From Caulobacter segnis ATCC 21756 (GTDB lineage Bacteria; Pseudomonadota; Alphaproteobacteria; Caulobacterales; Caulobacteraceae): a stretch of DNA of 64,000 bases. Shown piece by piece: positions 51,278 to 60,458 of this stretch. The notes under the pieces were generated by a model. That model made no database searches. It saw nothing but the letters and a program-made list of their open reading frames with translations, and was not told where the DNA came from. The stretch lies in assembly GCF_000092285.1 (NCBI RefSeq), contig NC_014100.1, positions 496,001-560,000 of the forward strand, in the 5' to 3' direction. A program made the translations under genes and the position numbers. Within the stretch, counting starts at the first letter, position 1. Each line of letters starts with the position of its first letter.

Positions 51278-52792
51278 ATGAGAAGGTCCTTCTTTCGAAT
51301 GGTTGTCAGAGGCGATGAGGCTCAGCCTGCTGAGGGACAGTTGGGCGCAAGAGCCACCAAAAGTGTGTTTTGGATTGGCGGGGCTCAAATTTTCAAAGCA
51401 TTCTCGATGTTGGTGTCGAGTCTTATAATCGCGCGCGTCTTATCTCCCGGAGATTTTGGGGTCGTTGCCATGGCCGCCCCTGTTACTGCATTTATCATAC
51501 TTTTTCAGGACCTCGGTTTATCGCAAGCTGTTATTCAGGCTAATAGCGTAAGGATGGTCGTCTTAAATAGTCTCTTCTGGATAAATATCCTGACGTCCAC
51601 CGCTATTATGGTAATCCTAATAATTGCATCTCCCTTTGTGGGTCTTTTCTATTCAGATGTTCGGGTGGGCTGGATTGTTGCTGCGTCCGCGCTAAATGTG
51701 CTGATTTCTGGCACGGCGTTGCAGCATTCGGCGCTCCTGGCGAGAGAACTGCGTTTCCGGCAACTGGCCTTTGTGGATCTATCCAGTGCGGCGGCCAACT
51801 TTCTAGTTTCGGTATCGGTGGCGCTCACGCTGAAGACCTACTGGGCGATATGGGGCGGCACCTTGGCGGGCGTGTTGGTGCAGGCGGCCCTACTCTGGAG
51901 GTTTGAGAAGTGGCGGCCTGCTGGCGTGGCGTTCAGTGGCGCGCGTGATTTCGTGAAATTTGGAGGGGGGGTTACAGGTTTCAACCTGCTCAATTTCTTG
52001 GTGCGGAATCTGGATAACGTCCTTGTGGCTCGCTTCTCAGGTGCGACGGCCGTCGGCCTTTATGATCAATCATACAAGCTGATGATGGCGCCGATGCAGA
52101 CAATCAACGCGCCCTTGGCCCGCGTAGTGATGCCAGTTCTAAGTCGCCTGCAGGGGGATCAAGCCAGATATCGGCGGGCATTTCTAACGGCCACCCGGGC
52201 CATGCTCCTAATATTGACGCCAGGCCTAGCGGTGGCGGTCGCCCTAAGTGACCGCCTCATCCCTTTCCTGCTAGGCGATCGGTGGGCAGCCGCTAGCCCC
52301 ATATTCTTTTGGCTAAGTCTCACGGGTCTTATACAACCTCTGGCCAATGCGACCGGTTGGCTCTTTCTCAGCAGCGGGCGCACGAATGCAATGTTCCATT
52401 GGGGTGTATTCTCCGCCGTGGTCACACTTGCTGGCTTCGCCGTGGGAATCCAGTGGGGGGCTGTGGGTGTCGCTGCTGCCCTGTTCTGGACGGCGCTTGT
52501 TCGTATGCCTTTGCTATTTGCCTGGTGTGTGAAGGGGACCGGTGTTAGGGCCCTAGATCTCTATGCGGTGCAAGTAGAGCCGATGGCGTGTGCGCTGGTG
52601 ACGATCCTATTGTCAAGGATCGTTTCGTCTTGGGGGCCAATGTACATCACTCTATTAATATGCGTGCCCCTATCCTATGCATTGGGTCTCTCTGCTTATT
52701 GCGTTTCCAGGGGGGGGAGACACTTCCTGAAGTCTATGATATCGACTGGTCGCCAGATGGTGTCTGGGCGAAAGAAGATCTCCGTCGTGTGA
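51278..52792 (+). CDS. Wzx-type polysaccharide flippase (WzxC-like)
   Basis: A 504-aa multi-spanning membrane protein of the polysaccharide transporter (MOP/PST) superfamily. It begins in the typical way with ATKSVFWIGGAQIFKAFSMLVSSLIIARVLSPGDFGVVAMAAPVTAFIILFQDLGLSQAVIQ, followed by about twelve to fourteen hydrophobic segments and FVKFGGGVTGFNLLNFLVRNLDNVLVARFSGATAVGLYDQSYKLMMAPMQTI, which is highly characteristic of WzxC-like proteins. It should flip lipid-linked oligosaccharide across the inner membrane. ATG 51278 follows GGAG at 7 nt. The gene is followed 31 bp later by an acyltransferase. Confidence 0.92.
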   Translation: MRRSFFRMVVRGDEAQPAEGQLGARATKSVFWIGGAQIFKAFSMLVSSLIIARVLSPGDFGVVAMAAPVTAFIILFQDLGLSQAVIQANSVRMVVLNSLFWINILTSTAIMVILIIASPFVGLFYSDVRVGWIVAASALNVLISGTALQHSALLARELRFRQLAFVDLSSAAANFLVSVSVALTLKTYWAIWGGTLAGVLVQAALLWRFEKWRPAGVAFSGARDFVKFGGGVTGFNLLNFLVRNLDNVLVARFSGATAVGLYDQSYKLMMAPMQTINAPLARVVMPVLSRLQGDQARYRRAFLTATRAMLLILTPGLAVAVALSDRLIPFLLGDRWAAASPIFFWLSLTGLIQPLANATGWLFLSSGRTNAMFHWGVFSAVVTLAGFAVGIQWGAVGVAAALFWTALVRMPLLFAWCVKGTGVRALDLYAVQVEPMACALVTILLSRIVSSWGPMYITLLICVPLSYALGLSAYCVSRGGRHFLKSMISTGRQMVSGRKKISVV

Positions 52793-52823
52793 AATTGATT
52801 ATATATTCAGCGAAGGTGTCGCC

Positions 52824-53432
52824 ATGTTGAGGCGTTTGATATATTTGTTTGGATTTAAGCGTGCCATCCGCGGCGTCTATGTTGAGGAAAATGTTCAATT
52901 GGATCGATGTGAATTCATCGGTCCGGTTCGGATTGGTTATCGTAGCTACGCGAACTTCAGTTTATTCCGCAACGTGTCGGTCGGTCGATATTGCTCGATT
53001 GGCCGTCGGTGCACCTTAGGGGCCGCCAAGCATCACATTGTGGGTCTGACAACCAGTCCATTCGGGGCCCCGTCCGGATTTGAGTCCGACGTCCAGACGA
53101 AGATTGGCAATGATGTATGGATTGGCGACAACGTCGTCGTCGTAGCGGGCGTCGAAGTGGGCGACGGAGCCATCATTGGCGCGGGCTCGATCGTGACCCA
53201 CGACGTGCCGCCTTACACAATTGTTGCTGGTGTACCCGCCCGGCCACTGCGCCCCAGATTTGATGAGGATGTCGTAAGCGAGCTAACCAGGATCGCCTGG
53301 TGGAGGTTTGGTGATGCGCCGGTGGAGATGTTCCGCGACGCATCAATCATTGAATTTATCAGCCGCTTTCAGGTGAATGGCCATTCACCTCTCGAGGAGC
53401 ACCATGGGATCTATCGCCGCCCAATATTTTAG
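52824..53432 (+). CDS. Hexapeptide-repeat acyltransferase
   Basis: A 202-aa left-handed beta-helix acyltransferase. Successive turns are visible in VYVEENVQLDRCEFIGPVRIGYRSYANFS and VSVGRYCSIGRRCTLGAAKHHIVGL (the His is in the expected catalytic place), and in IGNDVWIGDNVVVVAGVEVGDGAIIGAGSIVTHDVPPYTIVAGVPARPLRPRF, as in CatB/WbbJ-like enzymes. It probably acetylates a sugar of the repeat unit. ATG 52824 has AAGG 8-9 nt upstream. It is convergent with fcl, whose stop is 6 bp away. Confidence 0.88.
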   Translation: MLRRLIYLFGFKRAIRGVYVEENVQLDRCEFIGPVRIGYRSYANFSLFRNVSVGRYCSIGRRCTLGAAKHHIVGLTTSPFGAPSGFESDVQTKIGNDVWIGDNVVVVAGVEVGDGAIIGAGSIVTHDVPPYTIVAGVPARPLRPRFDEDVVSELTRIAWWRFGDAPVEMFRDASIIEFISRFQVNGHSPLEEHHGIYRRPIF

Positions 53433-53438
53433 GGCGTT

Positions 53439-54392
53439 CTAAGATCCTGGATTGGCAGAGAGGAAAGCTTGATAGGCGCTTTTCACGCCGTCCTCTAGGG
53501 CGATGGACGGCTGCCATCCCATGCCACGAAGCTTGTCTGCGCTCATCAGCTTGCGAGGGGTGCCGTCTGGCTTTGACGTGTCCTTGGCGATTTGGCCTGT
53601 GAAGCCCACAACTTCGCAAACCAGTTCGGCCAGTTCCAAGATTGTGATATCTTCGCCAGATCCCACATTGACGTGTTCGAAGTCCGAATAGGTCTTCATC
53701 AGAAAGACGCAGGCGTCGGCGCAGTCATCGGCATTCAGGAATTCGCGTCGCGGTGTCCCCGTCCCCCAGATCGTGATGCTGTCGGCGCCTGCCAGCTTCG
53801 CTTCATGTGCCTTGCGGATAAGCGCGGGCATCACGTGACTGCTGTTCAGGTCATAGTTGTCACCTAAGCCATAGAGGTTCGTCGGCATGGCGCTGATAAA
53901 GTCGCAGCCGTGCTGCTTGCGATAGGCCTGGGCCAGCTTGATGCCGGCGATCTTGGCGATCGCGTACCATTCGTTGGTCGGCTCCAGCGGGCCGGTGAGC
54001 AGGGCGTCTTCCGTGATCGGCTGCGGCGCGAACTTAGGATAGATGCACGACGAACCCAGGAACAGCACCTTGCCGACGCCGTTGCGCCAGGCCGCGTCGA
54101 CGATGTTCGTCTCGATGACCAGGTTGTTGTAGAGGAAGTCGGCCGGATAGGTGTCGTTGGCCAGAATGCCGCCGACCTTGGCCGCGGCCATGAAAATGGC
54201 GTCCGGCTTTTCCTTGGCGATCCAGGCCTCGACGGCGCTCTGGCGCTCGAGATCGAGGACATCGCGGCCGGCGGTCAGGATCTCGCAGCCTTCGGATGCG
54301 AGCCGGCGCACGATGGCCGAACCGACCATCCCGCGATGGCCAGCCACCCAGACGCGCTTGCCCTCAAGGGGGAAAATCACGTCATTCGGCAT
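53439..54392 (-). CDS. fcl: GDP-L-fucose synthase
   Basis: A 317-aa NADPH-dependent epimerase/reductase that converts GDP-4-keto-6-deoxymannose to GDP-L-fucose. It has the nucleotide-binding [22 protein letters not shown], the Ser of GSSCIYPK, and the catalytic Tyr and Lys of [12 protein letters not shown], followed by [25 protein letters not shown] and [13 protein letters not shown] 54392 has GGGAGAA upstream; eight extra codons lie in frame before it. The start overlaps the end of gmd by 11 bp, so the two enzymes of this pathway are translationally coupled. Confidence 0.95.
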   Translation of the reverse strand: MPNDVIFPLEGKRVWVAGHRGMVGSAIVRRLASEGCEILTAGRDVLDLERQSAVEAWIAKEKPDAIFMAAAKVGGILANDTYPADFLYNNLVIETNIVDAAWRNGVGKVLFLGSSCIYPKFAPQPITEDALLTGPLEPTNEWYAIAKIAGIKLAQAYRKQHGCDFISAMPTNLYGLGDNYDLNSSHVMPALIRKAHEAKLAGADSITIWGTGTPRREFLNADDCADACVFLMKTYSDFEHVNVGSGEDITILELAELVCEVVGFTGQIAKDTSKPDGTPRKLMSADKLRGMGWQPSIALEDGVKSAYQAFLSANPGS

Positions 54393-55458
54393 TGCGACGC
54401 TTCTCCCGCGCGACATTGATCATGTCGGCCGCGACCATTTCGGCGCAGAGCTGCTCCCACTTGGTTTCGTGGACCCAGCCAAGCTTGGTCTTGGCCTTGG
54501 TCGGATCGCCGATCAGCAGCTCGACCTCGGTCGGGCGGAAGTAGCGCGGGTCGACCTCGACCAGCACCTTGCCGGTCTCGGCGCACGTGCCCTTTTCATC
54601 GACGCCCGTACCCGACCAGTTGATCGTGATGCCGACTTCCGAGAAGGCCTTGGTCACGAAGTCGCGGACCAGGGTGGTTTCGCCGGTGGCCAGGACGTAG
54701 TCGTCGGCCGTCTCCTGCTGCAGCATCAGCCACATGCCGCGGACGTATTCGCGGGCGTGACCCCAGTCGCGCTTGGCGTCGAGGTTGCCGAGATAGAGCT
54801 TGTCCTGGAAGCCCTGCTTGATGGCCGCGACGGCGCGGGTGATCTTGCGGGTGACGAAGGTCTCGCCCCGCAGCGGGCTTTCGTGGTTGAACAGGATGCC
54901 GTTGCTGGCGTGGATGCCATACGCCTCGCGGTAGTTCACCACGATCCAATAGCTGTAGAGCTTGGCGGCGGCGTAGGGGCTGCGCGGATAGAACGGGGTC
55001 TTTTCGCTCTGCGGCACTTCCTGGACCAGGCCGTACAGCTCCGAGGTCGAGGCCTGGTAGAACTTGGTCTTCTTTTCCAGGCCCAGGATGCGGATGGCTT
55101 CCAGCAGGCGCAGGGTGCCAGTGCCGTCGGCGTTGCTAGTGTATTCCGGAGTCTCGAAGCTGACCTGGACGTGGCTTTGGGCCGCCAGGTTGTAGATCTC
55201 GTCCGGCTGGGTCTGCTGCACGATCCGGATCAGGTTCGTGCTGTCGGTCATGTCGCCGTAATGCAGGATGAAGCGCTGATCGGCTTCATGCGGGTCCTGA
55301 TAGAGGTGCTCGATCCGGCCGGTGTTGAACGACGACGAGCGTCGCTTCAGGCCGTGTACCGTATAGCCCTTCGAGAGCAGCAGCTCCGACAGGTACGCGC
55401 CATCTTGCCCGGTCACGCCCGTGATGAGCGCAACCTTACCATTGCTTTTAACCGTCAT
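54382..55458 (-). CDS. gmd: GDP-mannose 4,6-dehydratase
   Basis: A 358-aa enzyme catalysing the first step from GDP-D-mannose toward GDP-L-fucose or GDP-rhamnose. It has [48 protein letters not shown], the catalytic SPYAAAKLY, and [23 protein letters not shown] 55458 follows GGTGGGGATCTA; 17 more codons are open upstream but lack a site. It is the first gene of the gmd-fcl pair, transcribed away from the long non-coding stretch next to tRNA-Cys. No GDP-mannose-forming enzyme is encoded in the window, so GDP-mannose must come from elsewhere. Confidence 0.95.
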   Translation of the reverse strand: MTVKSNGKVALITGVTGQDGAYLSELLLSKGYTVHGLKRRSSSFNTGRIEHLYQDPHEADQRFILHYGDMTDSTNLIRIVQQTQPDEIYNLAAQSHVQVSFETPEYTSNADGTGTLRLLEAIRILGLEKKTKFYQASTSELYGLVQEVPQSEKTPFYPRSPYAAAKLYSYWIVVNYREAYGIHASNGILFNHESPLRGETFVTRKITRAVAAIKQGFQDKLYLGNLDAKRDWGHAREYVRGMWLMLQQETADDYVLATGETTLVRDFVTKAFSEVGITINWSGTGVDEKGTCAETGKVLVEVDPRYFRPTEVELLIGDPTKAKTKLGWVHETKWEQLCAEMVAADMINVAREKRRNAE

Positions 55459-56353
55459 TAGATCCCCACCTTCGAGAACGCAGCTATTCCGCTTGCGTAG
55501 CCGCGTCATAGCGTAAGCTGCTGATCGACGCGACCCTCGTAATAGCCTTGGCGCGTCAAAAAATTCAGTTTGGGCGTCAGATAGGCGCCGCTAACCATAA
55601 GCCGTCTGTGATCTTATTCACGCTACATTACAGGATTATATTTTCGGGGGATGCTGCGGTGGAATCTGATAGCGCGCGAAGCGCGGTGTACTCTGACCTC
55701 TATTGTGGATGCTAGGCACCCGTCGTTATTAATATTAATGCTTCGATATGGCGTGCCGCTAAATCAAACGAAGGTCAGAGAGGGGCGTCCAGGGAATATC
55801 GCGTTCGGGGATGGCGTGCCACGGCGTAGAGGCACACAACGAGCTTGGTGATTAAAGACCTCTAGTCAGTAAGAACCTTCCGATCCATTCCGCCGTTGAG
55901 CGGCTCAGGCCGGATGGCGGCCTGCACTCCAGCAAGGCACCCCCTTCACAGCCTCGCCGAGCGCCCAGTAGACGCTCTCGTGTCATGGTCGGTGCCCTCC
56001 GCCTTTCTGCTTGAAGGTGCGGCCAAGCTCCGAGAGCACGACCACGGTCGTATTCGGCCAAATCACTGGGCGAAGGTCTTCTGCCAGGCTCGCGGACGTT
56101 TAGGATATTGATGCGAGAGCAGCTTCTTATTCTTCGTGAGCGGGCGCGCTTGTGGTGGGGATGGTCGAGCGGATCCGTCAGATGCTAGGGGAGGGCTGCA
56201 AGAAGAATCCTTACTCTAGTCAATAGATATGTCTGGCAGGAGGCTGTGGGGAAATTGGTCGCCGCCGTTGCAGATAAGAGGCGAGGTGTGTCGCAAGCAA
56301 AACTAGAATGAATTTCGCAAACTGATCTGCCGGCATGCCGGGTAGGTGTGGTT
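55459..56353. other. Long non-coding stretch between gmd and tRNA-Cys
   Basis: Nearly 900 bp with no supported gene on either strand. Short open frames (for example 55651-55851 and 55852-56061) have no ribosome-binding site and no recognisable protein. Parts (55540-55780) are AT-rich. This is where an integrase would normally sit next to the tRNA, so it may be a decayed remnant. The gmd promoter should lie at the left end. Confidence 0.5.
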
Positions 56354-56393
56354 GCTAAGTGCTTGAAAAGTGGTGGAGGCCCGGGCCGGAATC
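56354..56393. repeat. tRNA-Cys 3' end plus flank, right copy of the island border repeat
   Basis: Contains the last bases of tRNA-Cys (from 56374) and 20 bases of downstream flank. Bases 56354-56384 match 39703-39733 at 29 of 31 positions in the same orientation. Confidence 0.75.
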
Positions 56394-56447
56394 GAACCGG
56401 CGTGCACGGATTTGCAGTCCGCTGCGTCACCACTCCGCCACCGGGCC
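56374..56447 (-). tRNA. tRNA-Cys (GCA)
   Basis: A 74-nt tRNA on the minus strand with encoded CCA. The acceptor stem GGCCCGG pairs with CCGGGCC and is followed by discriminator U73, an identity element for Cys. The anticodon loop reads CTGCAAA with anticodon GCA, and the T-loop is GGTTCGATTCC. Its 3' end faces the polysaccharide island. Confidence 0.97.
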
Positions 56448-56882
56448 ATCCGGGTCAACGCAGAGCGTTGGCGAAGAGGGGCGTTGGCTATCAGACTGGG
56501 TTCGGGCGGGCAATGGAAAATCATCTGAACCATAGGCGCCGCGCGCCGGTCGAGAGTTCGGCGCCGTACTCCAAGTGACGCACGCGCGGCCCTAGTGCGC
56601 GCGGGTTGGCGGCTGTCGCCAGGACGTGGTCGTCTTGGCTGAGCCCGCATAGCCCTGCGCGCCGACCACGGGCGCTACGACTGGTCAGGGCTGTCCGCGT
56701 TACAGGACGCCGGTCATCCGGCCAGGTCGCCGCGTTCGGCGGCTTGGAGCCACGCCTCGCGTGCTCGGCCGGCTAGGGAAGGGCAACCCGGCGCTCTCCG
56801 GGCTTATCGGCGGCGTCTGGCTTTAGTTTATTGAGATTTTCGCGCTTCGGCGGGCGTCTGCGGAAGCTGGCGAAGGAGGGGG
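56448..56882. other. Region between the two tRNA genes
   Basis: 435 bp with no supported coding sequence. Open frames here overlap the tRNAs or lack ribosome-binding sites. I see no RNA gene other than the flanking tRNAs. Confidence 0.5.
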
Positions 56883-56972
<90 letters not shown>

Positions 56973-57076
56973 ACAGGTGTAATTCCGGGGGCTTTAGGGG
57001 CCGCCCGAGGTCGAGGGCGCGATAACTAGCGGCGTCGCCGCCGGGACGCAACCCCCTCTTCCCGGCTTTTTTCGCC

Positions 57077-57496
57077 TTACACTTTCGGCCGCAAAATCAT
57101 CTGGGTGCAGCGGAAAAGGGCGATGGTCTTGCCCGTGGTTTCGTGGGTCACGACCGCATCCCAGACCTGAGTGTTGCGGCCGCCGTGGACGAGCTTGGCC
57201 TCGACCGCCACGCCGCCTTCGCGGGCCGTGCCCAGGAAGTTCGACTTGAGCTCGATCGTCGTGAAGCTTGTCCCGCCCTCGGGCAGGGATGTCATGCAGC
57301 CGTAGCCGCAGGCCGAGTCGGCCAGGGCGATGACGCTGGCGGCGTGAAGGAATCCATTGGGGGCCATATGGCGCTTGTCGACGTCGAAGCGTCCCTTCAC
57401 ATGGCCGTGCGTCGCTTCGAGCCATTGCAGGCCCAAAAGATCCGGCAGGCTGCCCGCCTGGGCGGCGGTCAGGGCGGCGCTGAAATCCTCGGCCAT
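57077..57496 (-). CDS. PaaI-like hotdog-fold thioesterase
   Basis: A 139-aa hotdog-fold protein of the PaaI/YigI group, which hydrolyses acyl- or aryl-CoA thioesters in the cytoplasm. The central helix and catalytic region are HMAPNGFLHAASVIALADSACGYGCM, followed by the strands FTTIELKSNFLGTAREGGVAVEAKLVHGGRNTQVWDAVVTHETTGKTIALFRCTQMIL. ATG 57496 was chosen for GGAG 8-9 nt upstream; five more codons are in frame to 57511. It is a single gene between tRNA-Ser and the next minus-strand gene, 78 bp apart. The CoA substrate is unknown. Confidence 0.88.
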   Translation of the reverse strand: MAEDFSAALTAAQAGSLPDLLGLQWLEATHGHVKGRFDVDKRHMAPNGFLHAASVIALADSACGYGCMTSLPEGGTSFTTIELKSNFLGTAREGGVAVEAKLVHGGRNTQVWDAVVTHETTGKTIALFRCTQMILRPKV

Positions 57497-57574
57497 GAAC
57501 AAGCTCCGCAAAAGGTCTTGAAACCCTATGCGGCCGCGCCGGGGCGCAAGTCAATTGCGAAAGAAAACTAACGT

Positions 57575-58417
57575 CTAGAGCTTGGCGAGGTCGACCGGGG
57601 CGAAGCGTCCGCCCGCGCCGAGATCTGGCGGCAGGCGTCCGGCCCGGACCGCGACCCGCAAGGCCGCGCCCGCGACGGTCGATTCCGGCAACAGGGCGTC
57701 GGCGGTCGTGCGCATCGCGATGAAGTTCAGCCGGTCGACCGTGTCGTTCAGCTGAATGTTGGAGGCCTTGTGCTCGGCGATCGTCGCCTCGCAGGGCGGG
57801 GCCGCGCAGACGCCCGGCATCACGCGGGTCTGGGGCGGCAGGCTGAGGATCTTGCGAACGTCGTCGAAGGTCTTGCCGGCGTCGGCGCCTGGCACGTCGC
57901 AACGGCCCGAGCCCTCGGCCGGGGAAAGCAGCACGTCGCCGGTGAAGATGGCGTTGGCGACGCGGTAGGCCACCGCGCCTGGCAGGCGGCTTTCGAGCGC
58001 CAGGGCCGTGATCTTCAGGCCGCCCATCGGCAGCGACTCGCCGTGTTTGGCCAGCTTGTCGAAATCCCAGCCCTCGAGATCGACGCCGTCTTCGCCAAGC
58101 GCCGGGACCAGCCGCTTCAGGCTTTCGACCACGCGCGCGCCGATGCAGATCGAGGCGCCGGTTTCGTACTTCACATGGCCGGCCGCCGACAGGTGGCCGG
58201 TATGCACGCCCGTTTCGAGAACCCAGGTCGGGCCGAGGTCACGCGCCCGGATGTCGGCGATGATCTTGTCGACGAAGCCCGTCTCGACGGCTTCGGTTTC
58301 GGGATCGAAATCCAGGACGGGATCGACGATGGCGCAGAGGAATGTCGCGGGGTCGATGATGAGGTAGGTCACCGTCCCGGTCGCGGGATGGTGATAAGCG
58401 ATGATTTCCGGCTGCAT
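57575..58417 (-). CDS. Metallo-beta-lactamase-fold protein with degenerate metal site (ETHE1/BLH-like)
   Basis: A 280-aa protein aligned by eye with persulfide-dioxygenase-like/BLH hydrolases: the N-terminal TVTYLIIDPATFLCAIVDPVLDFDPETE, the ETxxHxxHLSAA block, AIFTGDVLL, and the C-terminal AEHKASNIQLN...RTTADALLPES and RAGRLPP all correspond to that family. The metal-binding block, however, reads ETGVHTGHLSA: positions 70 and 74 are Gly where His and Asp are expected (HxHxDH). The third-His region is replaced by ESRLPGAV, and the final HDY-like segment by VCAAPPC. Asp in FTGD is retained. It is probably a non-enzymatic or differently acting homologue. ATG 58417 has a weak site. Confidence 0.8.
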   Translation of the reverse strand: MQPEIIAYHHPATGTVTYLIIDPATFLCAIVDPVLDFDPETEAVETGFVDKIIADIRARDLGPTWVLETGVHTGHLSAAGHVKYETGASICIGARVVESLKRLVPALGEDGVDLEGWDFDKLAKHGESLPMGGLKITALALESRLPGAVAYRVANAIFTGDVLLSPAEGSGRCDVPGADAGKTFDDVRKILSLPPQTRVMPGVCAAPPCEATIAEHKASNIQLNDTVDRLNFIAMRTTADALLPESTVAGAALRVAVRAGRLPPDLGAGGRFAPVDLAKL

Positions 58418-58571
58418 TCCGTAAGCCCTAGCCCCGAGGCGGCCACCTTGACCGCCAAGCCGTTAAACATCAGCGAACGGCAACCCTTGAAAAAACGTAT
58501 CCGAGACGACGGAGACGCTTTCAAAGACGGCTAAATACTGTTTGTGAAGCCTCGAAGACCCGAAATGGGTC

Positions 58572-59234
58572 TTAGCGCGACGACGCGTCGCAGGGGTGGG
58601 CGCCGTCCCGCATGCCTTCGACCCAGAGCGGCTCGACATAGCGGCCGCCGGCGCGGAAGCCGGGCGCGCAGCCTTCGGGCGTGTTGTCGCCCCTGCCCGA
58701 ATTCCCCGTCATGATCGACAGGGCGACCGACTGTTGCGAGCCGCCGCGCGCACGCCCATAGCCATACCCGCCGTAACCATAGCCGCCGCCATAATAAGGA
58801 TCGGCGTAGAATCCGCCGTGTTTGCCGAAATCGGTCTTGGAGACCGCGACGCCGACCGTCGTGTTCTCGCCGACCGGGAACAGCCCGGAGGCATAGACGC
58901 TGCGGTAGCCGCCGGTGCCGACCGAAACGCCCATCGAACCATGGACCTTGCGCTTGCCGTCCTCGTCCCGATCGGCGGGCAAGAGGCCGCGTGGGCCATC
59001 GTCATAACGGGGCGTGGGGGTCTCGGCGAGGAACGCGGCGATCTGCTCCTGCGTCGTCAGTGGCTTGGACGCGGCGGGCGCGGCGACCGGCGTCGCCTGC
59101 GCGGCGGCTTTCAGGGCCTCGGGGGTGGGCTTGGCCTGGGCGGTGGCGATCACCTCGTCGTCGCCGTTCGGCGTCGCGAAGGCGGGCGCGGCGGCGGAAA
59201 GGCTGATGGCGAGGACCACGACAAAACGCCGCAT
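58572..59234 (-). CDS. Secreted Gly/Tyr-rich protein of unknown function
   Basis: A 220-aa protein with a clear Sec signal (RRFVVVLAISLSAAAPAFA). An Ala/Pro-rich stretch is followed by QEQIAAFLAETPTPRYDDGPRGLLPADRDEDGKRKVHG, then a beta-rich part (SMGVSVGTGGYRSVYASGLFPVGENTTVGVAVSKTDFG) and a low-complexity Gly/Tyr run (about residues 148-162). A C-terminal part carries two cysteines (EGCAPGF and HPCDAS) that could form a disulfide. ATG 59234 follows GGAG. I do not recognise a family. The pattern fits a periplasmic or envelope-associated protein. It sits between rluD and the MBL-fold gene on the same strand. Confidence 0.75.
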   Translation of the reverse strand: MRRFVVVLAISLSAAAPAFATPNGDDEVIATAQAKPTPEALKAAAQATPVAAPAASKPLTTQEQIAAFLAETPTPRYDDGPRGLLPADRDEDGKRKVHGSMGVSVGTGGYRSVYASGLFPVGENTTVGVAVSKTDFGKHGGFYADPYYGGGYGYGGYGYGRARGGSQQSVALSIMTGNSGRGDNTPEGCAPGFRAGGRYVEPLWVEGMRDGAHPCDASSR

Positions 59235-59343
59235 GGCGAAGCTCCAGAATGACGCGCTACCACACTGGTTCGCCAAGCCAGCGCAATTAGGGCGTTTTTG
59301 TTGCGTCGACGCAAGCTTGCCTCGCGCGACCGCCGAAAGGGCG

Positions 59344-60366
59344 TCAGAGCGCTTCGAGACTTTTCTGGAGCGCCGCCATGTCCTCGGGAAGCGGAGTTTC
59401 GAAGCGCAGGGCCTCGCCGGTGATCGGATGGACGAATCCCAGGACCGCCGCATGCAGCGCCTGACGCTTCAGGCCCGCGGCCTGGATCGCCTCGCGCACC
59501 GCCGCGGCCGGTTGCCCCGTCCCGTAGACGGGATCGCCCAGGCAAGGGCTGCCCTTGCTGGCCATGTGGACGCGGATCTGATGGGTGCGGCCGGTCTCGA
59601 GCCGGCAGGCGACGCGCGCCGCCAGAGGCTTTTCCTGCGGGCCGAAGGCGGCTTCGACGCGATAGTGGGTGACCGCCTCGCGCCCGCCCGAGCGCAGCAC
59701 CGCCATCTTCTTGCGATCGCCGGGCGAGCGGCCCAGCTGGGTCGTGATCGTGCCGGCGGGCGGCGAGGGTGCGCCGCGGGTCAGGGCGATATAGAGACGG
59801 TCAATGTCGTGGGTGGCGAACAGGGCCGAGAGGCCTTTGTGCGCCGCGTCGCTCTTGGCCGCCACCATGACGCCCGAGGTGTCCTTGTCCAGGCGGTGGA
59901 CGATGCCGGGGCGCGCGACGCCGCCGACGCCCGAGAGGCTGTCGCCGCAATGATGCAGCAGGGCGTTGACCAGCGTGCCGGTCAGGCTGCCGGGCGCGGG
60001 GTGCGCGGCCATGCCGGCCGGCTTGTCGACCACGATCAGGTGCGCGTCCTCATAGAGAACAGTCAACGGAATGGCTTCCGGCTCCGGATCAGCGGGGATC
60101 GGCGGCGGCACGAGCAGGACGTAGGTCCCGGCCTTGGCCTTGCGCGAGGCGTCGGTGACCGGCTGGCCCTCGGCCGAGAGCCGGCCTTCGGCGATCAGCG
60201 CCTGCAGGCGCGCGCGCGACAGGTCCGGGAACAGCGGCGCCAGCGCCTTGTCCAGCCGCTGGCCGGCGAGCTCCGCGGGCAGGACGGCCGTCAGAGCCTC
60301 GCCGGCCTCGTCGGACCCCGCATCGTCGAGGACCTCGTCGTCCAGCCTCTCTTCCGCATGCGTCAC
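59344..60366 (-). CDS. rluD: RluD-type 23S rRNA pseudouridine synthase
   Basis: A 340-aa RluA-family pseudouridine synthase that modifies large-subunit rRNA. An acidic N-terminus is followed by an S4 RNA-binding domain ([34 protein letters not shown]) and the catalytic domain with [21 protein letters not shown], the active-site Asp in [15 protein letters not shown], and [27 protein letters not shown]. The start is GTG 60366, with GGAG about 14 nt upstream. It is divergent from the receptor at 60459. The family is certain. The RluD rather than RluC assignment rests on overall similarity and S4 presence. Confidence 0.93.
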   Translation of the reverse strand: MTHAEERLDDEVLDDAGSDEAGEALTAVLPAELAGQRLDKALAPLFPDLSRARLQALIAEGRLSAEGQPVTDASRKAKAGTYVLLVPPPIPADPEPEAIPLTVLYEDAHLIVVDKPAGMAAHPAPGSLTGTLVNALLHHCGDSLSGVGGVARPGIVHRLDKDTSGVMVAAKSDAAHKGLSALFATHDIDRLYIALTRGAPSPPAGTITTQLGRSPGDRKKMAVLRSGGREAVTHYRVEAAFGPQEKPLAARVACRLETGRTHQIRVHMASKGSPCLGDPVYGTGQPAAAVREAIQAAGLKRQALHAAVLGFVHPITGEALRFETPLPEDMAALQKSLEAL

Positions 60367-60458
60367 CGGGGTTTCATCGCTCCTTCATAACTCCATCGCA
60401 CCTACGGCGAGGGCTACGCCCGCCGGCAAGATCGAATTTCGCATCTGGGGGATAGTCG

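Larger units (their letters stand above)
39703..56393. mobile_element. Putative tRNA-Cys-integrated polysaccharide genomic island
   Basis: About 16.7 kb bounded by direct copies of the tRNA-Cys 3' end. The intact tRNA is at the right, with its 3' end facing the island, and the truncated copy is at the left: the geometry left by a tyrosine-recombinase integration at a tRNA. The content is a coherent surface-polysaccharide locus with both gene orientations, and several genes (47.6-53.4 kb) look AT-richer than the flanks. No integrase gene is recognisable, so the island would be immobile now. Border repeats are seen directly; island history is inference. Confidence 0.6.

Noticed and set aside
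55651..56061. Short frames in the gap between gmd and tRNA-Cys
   Set aside because: They have no ribosome-binding site, no family resemblance and unlikely composition.
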